Positions 18,545-27,597 of a stretch of DNA of 64,000 bases are shown here, piece after piece. The notes under the pieces are model-generated. The model saw nothing but the letters and a program-made list of their open reading frames with translations, made no database searches and had not been told where the DNA came from. Both the position numbers and the translations under genes were made by a program. The DNA is taken from assembly GCA_029817715.1 (NCBI GenBank), contig JARUPY010000397.1:5828001-5892000 (forward strand). The letters are read 5' to 3'. Origin of the DNA: Melastoma dodecandrum (taxonomy: Eukaryota > Streptophyta > Magnoliopsida > Myrtales > Melastomataceae). Position 1 is the stretch's first letter. Every line of letters begins with the position of its first letter.

Positions 18545-20140
18545 CTAAAGGCTCACAAACGGTAGCCTCCCTTTTATGAACTCAGCCATGTCTACCTCAA
18601 CAGTCTCTAGCTGATAGGTGCGCGTAGACTGGGCTTCTTCCAACAATAATTGATGGTACTCAGTCGCTCTCCTGGCGAGATCATAAAGGTCGGTAAACCT
18701 CTCTCCCTGTAATTTCTTTTTGAAAAGGATGGATAAGGCATTTAATGCCACCATGAGTTGATCTCTTTCTGGGATTGTTGGTCTACAACGGAGCAGCGCT
18801 TTCCGCAAGCACATCAGAAACTGCCCTGGATGCTCACCGGCGACTTGCTTCAAGCGCATCACCTCAAAAATCGACAGGGGTGAGTCCAAACGGGCAAATG
18901 CCTTCATAAAGTTACTTTGCATTTCTGCCCAAGATGCCACTGATCCGGGGGGTAGACTAGCATACCATGTAAAGGCGTCGCCCGTGAGAGAATTTGGAAA
19001 CAACTTTAGTTTCCAAAAATCATTAGCCGCAGCTTCCCCGAGTTGATGGGTGAATCGCGCTATATGCTCCAGAGGGGTCATCTCATCCTCGCCTGAGAAG
19101 CGGGTGAAATCAGGCACTCTGTATCCCCTGGGCAAAGGGAAATCCCTGTCAACATATGCCGGGTAAGGACTTCTGTAGAAGTTGGGATCGTCCTGTCTCA
19201 CGACTCCAGGTACCATCTGTTCTAGCACTTGGGCTATCGTTTCCCTCAAATTTAAAGGGGGTGGACGGTCAACCGGCTCTCGTACAGGGTCCCGACCCCA
19301 TCTTTCTCCCGCGTAAGGCGCTCTTTCAACACCCTTTGCTGGCACCGAGTCTACGGGGACTTTAGCATAAAAACTTTCCACCCGGGATGGATCCCTTGCG
19401 TTTGGCAAGTCCCCTGGCGGAATTTCATCTATAGGAGTTTTTCCAGGTCGACGAGCGGAGACAGAAGGTACATATCTATTTGTCTCGCCTTGAGTTTCGC
19501 CGTACTCGTCTTCTGGATTTGCCGCGTAGACGGCATTTTGCCTCCATCCTGTAGGCGATCTAGAAGTAGGTCTAGAAGGAGATGTCCCATCCCTCGATTC
19601 CGCAGGATATTGGTTATCACTATTCCAAGGATCATCTTTTTGGAACGAGACACTCCTTCTCTCGGTGCGCCGCGCATCCCCTATAAAGGAGAATTCCCTG
19701 TCTACAGGGTTACTTCTTCCTGCGACAGCGCTGGGCCTATTTAAGGCACTGATTTGCTCTAGAATCCGAGTCACGTTTCTTTCCAGTCCAGATATTAGTC
19801 TGTCGACCAGATTTCTCATATCACTGAACTCTTTGTGAAATTCGAGTCTGGATATGAATTCGGAGGGTGTATGCGCTCCGAGATCAGTTTGACTGGCATT
19901 TGCCTGACTACTTAGAGTCAGTATCATCATGCCTTCTGGCCTTCTTAGAGTCGCATCGCCCACGTTTGTGTTTCCTTCTGCGGGAATACCGTCTCCATCT
20001 AATGGAGGTGGGGGATCTCGATTAGTTCCGCTTCTGGTATTTTTCGCCATCAGCAAACGCGAAGTACTTTCTTCGCTCCCACTGTGGTCGCCAAAGACGT
20101 GTTCGCGTAGGAAACGGACCACGTCGGAAATATTTGGCAA
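18545..20140 (-). CDS. gag: Gag polyprotein (capsid region) of Tat element
   Basis: Open for 531 residues. The conventional start is Met31 (MAKNTRSG, 20050), just past the primer site, but the frame is open back to an ATG at 20140 inside the LTR. Residues about 345-440 form the plant retrotransposon gag domain, with TPLEHIARFTHQLGEAAAND, then DAFTWYASLPPGSV and W.EMQ..F...FARL. Gag forms the virus-like particle that packages element RNA. The frame ends at 18545, where the continuation lies in another frame at 18479, so a frameshift separates capsid from nucleocapsid. Confidence 0.9.
   Translation of the reverse strand: MPNISDVVRFLREHVFGDHSGSEESTSRLLMAKNTRSGTNRDPPPPLDGDGIPAEGNTNVGDATLRRPEGMMILTLSSQANASQTDLGAHTPSEFISRLEFHKEFSDMRNLVDRLISGLERNVTRILEQISALNRPSAVAGRSNPVDREFSFIGDARRTERRSVSFQKDDPWNSDNQYPAESRDGTSPSRPTSRSPTGWRQNAVYAANPEDEYGETQGETNRYVPSVSARRPGKTPIDEIPPGDLPNARDPSRVESFYAKVPVDSVPAKGVERAPYAGERWGRDPVREPVDRPPPLNLRETIAQVLEQMVPGVVRQDDPNFYRSPYPAYVDRDFPLPRGYRVPDFTRFSGEDEMTPLEHIARFTHQLGEAAANDFWKLKLFPNSLTGDAFTWYASLPPGSVASWAEMQSNFMKAFARLDSPLSIFEVMRLKQVAGEHPGQFLMCLRKALLRCRPTIPERDQLMVALNALSILFKKKLQGERFTDLYDLARRATEYHQLLLEEAQSTRTYQLETVEVDMAEFIKGRLPFVSL
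20076..20093 (-). other. Primer binding site, tRNA-Arg
   Basis: Six bases inside the 5' LTR the minus strand reads TGGCGACCACAGTGGGAG. This is complementary to the 3' end of plant tRNA-Arg(UCG) as I remember it (…CTCCCACTGTGGTCGCCA). Arg-tRNA priming is known for Ogre/Tat elements. Confidence 0.85.
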
Positions 20141-21169
20141 TTGGACTCACAGGGATTTGTATGTGGTCGCCAGAAAGATGAATTTCAATGATAAATAATA
20201 CGACTGATTACAAATTCGAAAATTTACAGAAGTAAACGAACGCTTACAGCCATAAAAAATGAATGGAAATGGGGGTAGGGATGACGGAGGCGGTGTAGAC
20301 TCGCTGTTGAAGGTGCGACTGGAGATGACGTCACTGCTGACGTTGTAGACTCGTTGTCGCGAGACGCGGGCCTGGTGCTGACGTCACTGCTGACGTTGTA
20401 GACTTGATGCAGTGCGATGTAGACTTACGCCTCGTGGAGCAAAGTCTGGTGGATGTCGGGTGCGGATGTCAAGGCTTCGAATGAACACCTTGGTGGCGGA
20501 GATGCAGGCGGAGGATGATCGTCGGAATTACGGTCGCTCGTCCCGACGGTGGAGGCGATGGTGGAAGCTGGGTGTCGCGACTACGGTTGCTCGTCTCGAC
20601 GATGGAAGCGCTGGCGGAAGGTTGATCAATGGAGCTACGGTTGCTCACTTCTCTGTTGAAAGGATGACCCAATAACCCAGGCCGGGGTATCTACTAAACT
20701 AAGGGTGACGAGCAATGCAAAGCTTGTATTTGGCTGATTGATCGTGTCCTTTCTAAGAAAAGTCTGTTCCCCTTTTATACTAAATCTTAATAGATCTTTG
20801 TACGCTGCACACGTCCCCGAAAAATCCCTTGAATCATGGCTCGATCTTAACTTCTCTCCAAGGATCTCGGAGTTTGTTTTCCTTAGATATTCCCCTAACC
20901 TCCTCTTAGGGAGATCGTGTGTGGGGCGTGTCCAGATGAGTTGTAGACTTAGCCCACGCTCATATTTTAAAAGGAGTTTTAGATTTAAGCTGTTATGCGC
21001 TGATATTTTGGCTCAGTCGATGGGCTATAGGCTTATCACAGGCCCAGGGTACCTTATAGCGCTAACATGTTGATGCGAGCTGTAGACTTAGCTCGAGCCC
21101 GCATCTTATATTGGGCTTCTCTGGGCCTGTAGACTTAGCATAGGCCCAAGATATTCCATAGTGTCAACA
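20100..21169 (-). repeat. 5' LTR of the Tat element
   Basis: 1,070 bases, partner of 8748-9818. The TATA box is at 20773-20779 and the TGACGTCA sites are at 20326-20333 and 20379-20386. An open frame beginning at 20140 inside this LTR continues across the primer site into gag. Confidence 0.96.
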
Positions 21170-21174
21170 CGGGG
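21170..21174. repeat. Target-site duplication, right copy
   Basis: CGGGG follows the end of the 5' LTR and matches 8743-8747. Confidence 0.95.
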
Positions 21175-21235
21175 GAAACCTCCACTTCCTCCGCCAACGC
21201 CAGCCCCTCAAACGGTTCGAGGAATCCGCGGTTAG

Positions 21236-22459
21236 GTACGACATCTCCTTTTTGCTTTGCCCCTCTCGGCTTTCATCATCATCATCATCATGACCATTAT
21301 TATATCATAAATCTTATACTATTGCATTATGGTAAGTAATTAATTGTTTCTTACCAAAATCATGAGTGGACGAGATCTTGGAGCTTCCGAGTTCGGTGAT
21401 GAGCACCAAATTGGGGTTGGTCCCCTAAATTTTGAAGTTTGATTTTACAAACATTGACATTGTCATGAAACCCATGTTTGTTCAAAGTAAGATGTCATTT
21501 ACTATAAGAAGGTCCCCCTCTCTCTTTTCCCACTGTTTGTTTTGGTCCTTACCCTATTTTCTTTTATAAAAAATGACACACACTGATGTTAGAAGGTGCC
21601 GTCCACCTCGAGCCCCAACTCACCTACTAGGTTGTCCGGATAGTAATTAGTAGTTACAACAAGTTAGTATAAGCACACTAGTGTTAAATTCTCACAACCC
21701 CAATCCTTCTTTCGTCCTAACTCTCCCTCCTCTGTACAGTCCCACATGTAGTTTATTTAACTGCAAGGGCAAGTCGTGCTGTCCCCTGGTTGCCCCACCT
21801 AAGTCTATATTTAAAAAAAAAAAGAAAGAAATGACGCGAAAGATATCTTCAAGGTCGGCCCACGTCTTGGGGTGGTGTTTGGTTGCTTAAAATTTTTTTA
21901 ATCTTTTTAAACGCCCCACCCCCCACCCCCTCCCCACCTCCAAACCCAACTAGTTAATAGTCTGTTTAGAACATAGATTATTGACCTTAGTTTGGAATGG
22001 GTCATCGTTAATGGGAAATGATGATGATGATCTAACAACTGGGTTGTTTTCCCCTCCTGTGTTTTGTTTAGATGTATGTATGTATATGTATATATATGTA
22101 TATATTGATTTTTGATTTGGAGGAATGTGATGTGATTGTCACCCTCGCTGCTGGCGACCACAAAATCTCCTCCCATAAATCACGTTTTTAAGCCTCTCCT
22201 TTCCCCCAGCCTTTTCCCGACAAAACCCGCGTTCTCTCTTTGCTTGTCTCGTTGGCCTAATCACCCCACCCCACCCACTTAGCTTGTCCTATTCAACAGA
22301 TTTAATATTTGGGGCTCGGTTTCTAGGGCACCTTTTGTCTGGAAAAGGAAATGGATAGTTGTTAGCAAAATGGACTCGATTGTCTTTTCTTGTCCTTGCC
22401 CACCTTGTTTTTTCTGTTTCATTGATCTGATCTGATTGGTGTGTGCGTGTGTGCGCGTG
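21236..22459 (+). other. Intron of the disrupted kinase
   Basis: The donor GTACGACATC follows …SAVR (AG|GT). The 1.22-kb intron holds an ATC repeat (21277-21293), a TGTA/TA-rich microsatellite (22074-22107) and a GT/GC-rich run (22438-22459) that ends at the expected acceptor. The acceptor dinucleotide itself is TG. Confidence 0.75.
22074..22107. repeat. TGTA/TA microsatellite
   Basis: A run of TGTA and TA units lies within the kinase intron. No other function is seen. Confidence 0.8.
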
Positions 22460-23258
22460 GTTCTATGCTTCCGAAGTGGTGGTCGCACTCGAATACCTCC
22501 ACATGATGGGGATCGTGTACCGGGACCTCAAGCCCGAGAACTTCCTCGTCTGTTCCGACGGCCACGTCATGCTCACCGACTTCGACCTCTCCCTCAAGTG
22601 CGATACTTCCACGTCCACGGCTCAGATCGTCGATGACTCTGCCACCCAACATATCCCGACCATTCATAATGATAACCCGGGGGATCAACCCCCTCCCTTC
22701 TCCGCCTGCATCCTCCCAGACTGCATTGTCCCCGTGGTCTCCTGCTTCCACCCGAAGCGGCTTCGTAGGAAGCGCCCCGCCCGCAGACATGCAGGGCCCG
22801 AGTTTGTTGCGAAGCCCATCGACATCCGGTCCATGTCGTTTGTCGGGACCCACGAGTACCTCGCGCCCGAGATCGTGTCCGGGGAGGGACACGGGAGCGC
22901 GGTCGACTGGTGGACCCTCGGTATCTACATATTCGAGCTGTTTCACGGGGTGACCCCGTTCAGGGGTCTTGACCACGAGACGACGCTCGTGAACATCGTG
23001 GCAAGGGCCCTAGAGTTCCCGAAGGAGCCAAACGTGCCGGCAGCCGCCAAGGACCTGATATCGCAGCTGCTGGTTAAGGACCCGGATCGGTGGCTGGGGT
23101 CGGTTATGGGGGCGTCGGCAATACGGCACCATCCGTTCTTTGACGGGGTGAACTGGGCACTGCTGAGATGCGCGACCCCGCCGTTTGTCCCTCAAGCATT
23201 CAGCAAAGACCTGCTGTCCGATGAGAGTTGTCCTGAAACTCCTGTTGATTACTACTAG

Positions 23259-23937
23259 CAACACGAAATCTTTAGTCATTGATTAATAAATACTATCTAA
23301 AAAGAAATAAAGACAAAAATGGCACTAATTGTCAAATGGGATTTGAACTGATAGAGATGAGCGCTGCCCTACCAAACATAAGCTAGAAGACTCCAAGTAG
23401 TAGTAGTAGTCTATAACCCCAGAGAATCATGGACAAAAAATCACCTCAAAACTCACACAAAAAAAAAAGGAAGTCGAGCTTAAACTAAAAAATCGGGGGA
23501 TCCGACATAGGAACTGGTAACCTGGGAATGATGTTTGACCAGGGCATAAATAAATTAAAATCAACTAAGGTAAGAAACAAACAGTTGTGCATCTAAGTAA
23601 TAGCTGGGAGATGATTAGTTCTGTCAAAGATAGCAGTGCGACGACATGGACTCGTGTGCGGTAATAAAACAAAGAAAACAACGAAAAAATAACACTTACG
23701 TGCCCCACATCACGTGCACATGCCCAAACACAAACCTGTGGCAACAACAGAAAATGGTGGGCGGGTGGATTCATCAGGGACGTGCATCCCAGATAAGACA
23801 CTTGCGCACAATTTTCCGCTTAGGGTAAATGAACCAGGCAACAACACTAAGATTGATTCTTTTTCCACTTCACCTATGTTTAGCTACAAAAACTCGGGTT
23901 CAGTACAGCGATTCACGATCCCGAAACCAGAAATGAG
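23259..23937. other. Spacer between convergent genes
   Basis: About 680 bases hold the likely 3' ends of the broken kinase (+) and the PMD gene (-). A TAG repeat is at 23397-23411 and a CACGTG lies at 23713-23718. I see no gene here. Confidence 0.6.
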
Positions 23938-26424
23938 TCATACCTCCACGGTGGATGCGGCTGCTTGCGTGCCAAGCTCGGCAGAGGAGCAGCAAAGCTG
24001 AGACGCATCGACGACCACCCCGTTGACTGCATCGATGCATTTCGTCTCGTAAATCTCGTCATCTCCGTCACGGAGTTGCGGATCTGTGATTTCTAGGGTC
24101 ATGGCGTCCAGCTGTGACCTGCCGCAACTGATTGGATGATACACCTCTTCATGATTGAAAACGCTGTTGCCCTGAAACCGATGGTTGACGACTTCCTGAC
24201 CGTCGGCATCAGTGCACAGGTGGACGTTATCCCCGTCTACAGAGACAAGACAACCGCCCATATTGCATAGTTGAGAAGTGCTGCCGTCCATTTCTACATG
24301 GTCGAGAGGCATCTCATCTTCTTTGATAACTACCCCGTGATAGTGGGCGAGATTATCCTCACTATTTGGTTCGAATTCCACTGGTTCATCCTTGTGTGTG
24401 TGTTTGACGAAGCCTCTCCTCCTTACCTTCTCCTTACCACGCACCCTTTTACCGAGTTCGAGAAGTGGGGTAGACGCTATGGGAACAACCACACTTTCAA
24501 CCTGGCCACTCAGACACTCATGCACGATGTATCTGATTTGTGAGATCGACTCAATTTGTTGGGGGTTGAGGCCCTCCATCGAGAACGTGTCGGCAATATG
24601 GGCAATATCTTTCAAACCAGAATTCTGCAGGGGATTTGACAATTGAATACCTTGATAATATACCAAAAGGATCACAAAAACACATGTTCAAAGTTGCTCC
24701 CACAGCAAGATCAAGTTAAATGAAAGATTCAGAGAAAGTGAAATACCGTCCTCTGAAACTCTGATGAAAGAGATATGGGCCTGCCAACAAATCTTCGTGT
24801 TATATTCATGTACCAACGCATGTAGTCACTTTCGTCCGTGCTGTCATCTCCTTCTACAATATTGAATCCACGATTAACCCACTCATTGAGTTCTAATTCC
24901 ATTTTCCCAGACAGATCGATGCCACCATCCACACCACGGTTCTTTCTCTGCCACTGGGTGACAAACTCTGGGATCGGCTGTGGCATGCCACATTGTCTCA
25001 AGCAGCGATCAGGAAGGTGTCTCTCAGCCTTGTCAAAGCATATCAGCATTGTCTTTGATCTCCCCAAGTTCAGATTCCATTTAATATCTTCTGGTATTAC
25101 TGTGCTGTCCATATTTCTGTAAGGAAGCCACTCCACCTACAAACAGAGAGAATTTCACTCACGTGCTGCCACTATGAACGTTATCATTACAAGAACATAT
25201 CAAATACATCTTCAAACTCACATCACATGGCTTCAAGGCATCCAGGGCCTTGCGATAGAAAATCACATCGCGGCTGGCTGTTGGACCAATTTGTTTCCCC
25301 TTCCATCGAAGTACATAGGGAAATCGATCCTGTACAGCCTCATGCTTGAGTTTTGGTCTGCCGACGTTTAGATGATAGTAACTCCAGCACTACAAAAATT
25401 AGTCAAAGGCAATCCATCAGTAAATGTAGTAATCGATGAATGAGAGATCAAGACAAAGAATGGGAACAACTTTGCGGAGTAAACCAAATCACGGTGTCAG
25501 AAAAATTAGCCAGCGAAATGCAGAAGAAAGTAAGAATACAAGAAACGGACATAACCTGAAGGAGGGTCAAACAACCGCTGATCGTACTTTGAGATGCAAG
25601 AGAGGCATTCCCAAGTGCTCTGTACAGAAAAGCTAATGCAGCTGCACCCCAAGCATATTTCCCGCACTGTTCGAAATCATCAAATAGTGGGAGGTACATA
25701 ACTGGAACTTTGTTCCCAGTGGTGGTAGAGAATATCGTACTGCCAATGAGATAAAGTAGGTATGCACGTGTATGGCACTCAATTTCTTCAGCTGTAGCAT
25801 CTACAGGGCACTCAGCGAAAAATTCCTTCAACCAGCTCAGCTTCACCATCCCACCACTGGAATACCCACGTTTCGGTGCTCTGCCGAGGTACTTCTCACA
25901 GATTGCATAGCAAGACGTATGTGTGATACCAATTACAGGATCTCCATTAATTGAAAGACCAAGCAACAGCGCAACATCTTTGAGAGTTACTGTCATCTCT
26001 CCGACATTCATGTGAAACATGTTTGTTTCTCTCCTCCATCGCTCGACTAGAGCGGATATAAGTGGGTTGTCCAGGCTAATCGCCGGAATCAATCTAAGGT
26101 GCCCGAACCCTGCCTTCTCTACTAACTCTATCTGTTGCGCATTGAGCCTCCATTGATCGAGCTTTGACGTGTGTTCATGACACCTAAGTGCCCCTCGTTC
26201 CTATCGACACAGTAATGTCGGATACCAAAATAAGCAAATAAAGAAAACAGCAATAATCGATATCCGCAGTTCTCAAAAATCAGGCAAGAGTGAAACAAAC
26301 ACAGGGAGACTTTGACCTGTCCATCCCAGACTGCTGCTGACACATGCTTATCCTGGTCATAGAGAACACTTCCGTCAACCGGACCAGGATTCACTGTGCT
26401 CTGATGAACTTCTGCTGATTCCAT
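23938..26424 (-). CDS. Host plant mobile domain protein, MAIN-LIKE family
   Basis: Five exons join in phase: 26317-26424, 25556-26200, 25222-25389, 24747-25136 and 23938-24624, giving 665 residues. Residues about 37-400 form the aminotransferase-like plant mobile domain: LRLIPAISLDNPLISALVER, ETNMFHMNVGEMTVTLKDVA followed by LLLGLSINGDPVIG, the CPVDATAEEIECHTRAYLLY region and WKGKQIGPTASRDVIFYRKA. The N-terminus (DGSVLYDQDKHVSAAVWDGQ) matches my memory of the MAIN-LIKE genes. These nuclear proteins, with PP7-like phosphatases, help silence transposons and keep meristem cells alive. About 250 C-terminal residues form an acidic tail with a basic KRVRGKEKVRRR patch that could be a nuclear signal. 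The last codons (GTGGAG|GTATGA) also look like a donor, so another 3' exon is possible. The start is the ATG at 26424. The family shares its core domain with the gene carried by the nearby retrotransposon. Confidence 0.88.
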
Positions 26425-27597
26425 CACCCGCACCTACAGCAGACGAACAAAAAAAATAACGTTTAACAATTAACATCGCCAACATCAACGAAAACAGCAA
26501 CAGCCGGAAAAAAAAAACGATTGATCAATTAATCAAACAAGATCATGCCATAGACAACTGCCAAATAATCCAGATTTCTTCCAAACAAGTACAAATTCCT
26601 TCGGCTGCCGTCACTCCCCGCCACCAAAGTTCCACGGAATCCAGTCACATCAGCCTTCCCTTCCGAGTTTTCTCCGTCCACGGGAGCTCATCCTCGGCAT
26701 TCCTAAACGCCTCTTCCTGCGAAACCCCACGGCGGCAAGAACTTCAGTAACGGGACGAACCCGCCGCGTGATCCCCGCAATCCATCCCTCCATCATCAAC
26801 ACCGACACAAACAAGAATTCCCCGAGATCCCATCTCTCCCTCACCGAAACCCTAATTTCACCATCCATTCGGATGAGGGGGAAGGTGACGCCCGAAACGA
26901 CGCCGCGGGATTTAATTTTCTCCCCAGAAAATAAAATAGAAACAGGAGAGAAAATAAAAAGATTTATGAGTGTTAAGTAAAACTTTTACCTTTATGAGAG
27001 GGGGGAGGGGGGGACAAAAACGACGACGGAGAGGGGGTTCCCGGTTCTTGTCTGAACCAGAAAAAACCTTCGAAATTTGAGATCAGCAAAAACAGACGAC
27101 ACCCTTCAAAACGACGACGGAGGGGTTTCGTTCTGTTCCCTAATGACCGATTTGCCCCTCGACTGGACAATCCTCCTAGCAGGGCCGGAACCAACGGGCC
27201 TACTACCCAACTTAACATTTCTGGCCCAATAAGGTCCCGAGAATCCGTGATCGCCGTCATGTCGGCCGAGGGGCTCGAGACGTGAACGCGGCGGATGAAC
27301 GAGGAGGTTGTGACTGAGGGGAGTTAAAGATTATTCATTTGTTGGCCACCTAACTCGTGGTTGTTCACGACTAACTTTGCAGCCGGCAGGATCATTGGCG
27401 AGATGGCGACCACGGGCCTGGATGCGAGCTTTGAGTTCGCCGTGGCCGCCGCTGCTGGAACTCGAGGCTAGGCGGAATGCCGGTCGAAATGTTTGGGGGA
27501 TTTGTAGCTTCGTTGATTTGTATTATTATCTTACTTAGAAAAAAGTTGGGGTACTAACACTACTGAACAATCTATAGCAATCTAATTCCCCACATCC
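26425..27597. other. Promoter/leader region of the PMD gene and 3' flank of the P450
   Basis: The region upstream of the PMD gene start is Arg/Pro-codon-like and GC-rich between 26590 and 27300, typical of a 5' leader (possibly with a leader intron). No further gene was recognised up to the stop of the P450 at 27598. Confidence 0.5.

Larger units (their letters stand above)
8748..21169 (-). mobile_element. Ty3/gypsy LTR retrotransposon, Tat lineage, with antisense plant mobile domain gene
   Basis: The element is 12,422 bases long and transcribed on the minus strand. LTRs lie at 20100-21169 (5') and 8748-9818 (3'), both starting TG and ending CA. Target duplications CGGGG are at 8743-8747 and 21170-21174. 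In element order it holds: 5' LTR, primer site for tRNA-Arg, gag, two zinc knuckles, protease, reverse transcriptase, RNase H, a second (archaeal-type) RNase H, integrase, an antisense gene, polypurine tract, 3' LTR. The two RNase H domains and the antisense insert place it in the Tat group (relatives of Ogre, Retand and Grande). By hand I count about 16 substitutions and one 1-base indel between LTRs (about 1.5 %), so insertion is fairly recent. Gag-pol is broken by several frameshifts and stops, so the copy cannot move unaided. Confidence 0.96.
8306..23258 (+). pseudogene. AGCVIII kinase, AGC1-12-like, interrupted by LTR retrotransposon and lacking splice acceptor
   Basis: Coding pieces are 8306-8747, 21175-21235 (exon 1, split by the element) and 22460-23258 (exon 2). 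Ignoring the element and one target copy, exon 1 has 503 bases and exon 2 has 799, which join in phase to about 433 residues. Visible motifs are the loop GSGDIG, AKVMDKK, FCPGG continuing across the insertion, [14 protein letters not shown] (the DFD hallmark), [12 protein letters not shown] and SAVDWWTLG. The C-terminal half matches my memory of AGC1-12 (At3g44610), a regulator of tropic growth through PIN auxin exporters. Two lesions exist. The retrotransposon at 8748-21169 brings an in-frame TAG nine bases past the junction. The exon 2 acceptor also reads TG at 22458-22459 where AG is expected, with no other AG in the preceding run. The intron is 21236-22459. A truncated product lacking the catalytic loop is all that could be made. 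Confidence 0.88.

Noticed and set aside
21277..21293. ATC microsatellite as a possible regulatory element
   Set aside because: Simple repeat inside the kinase intron, no further signal.
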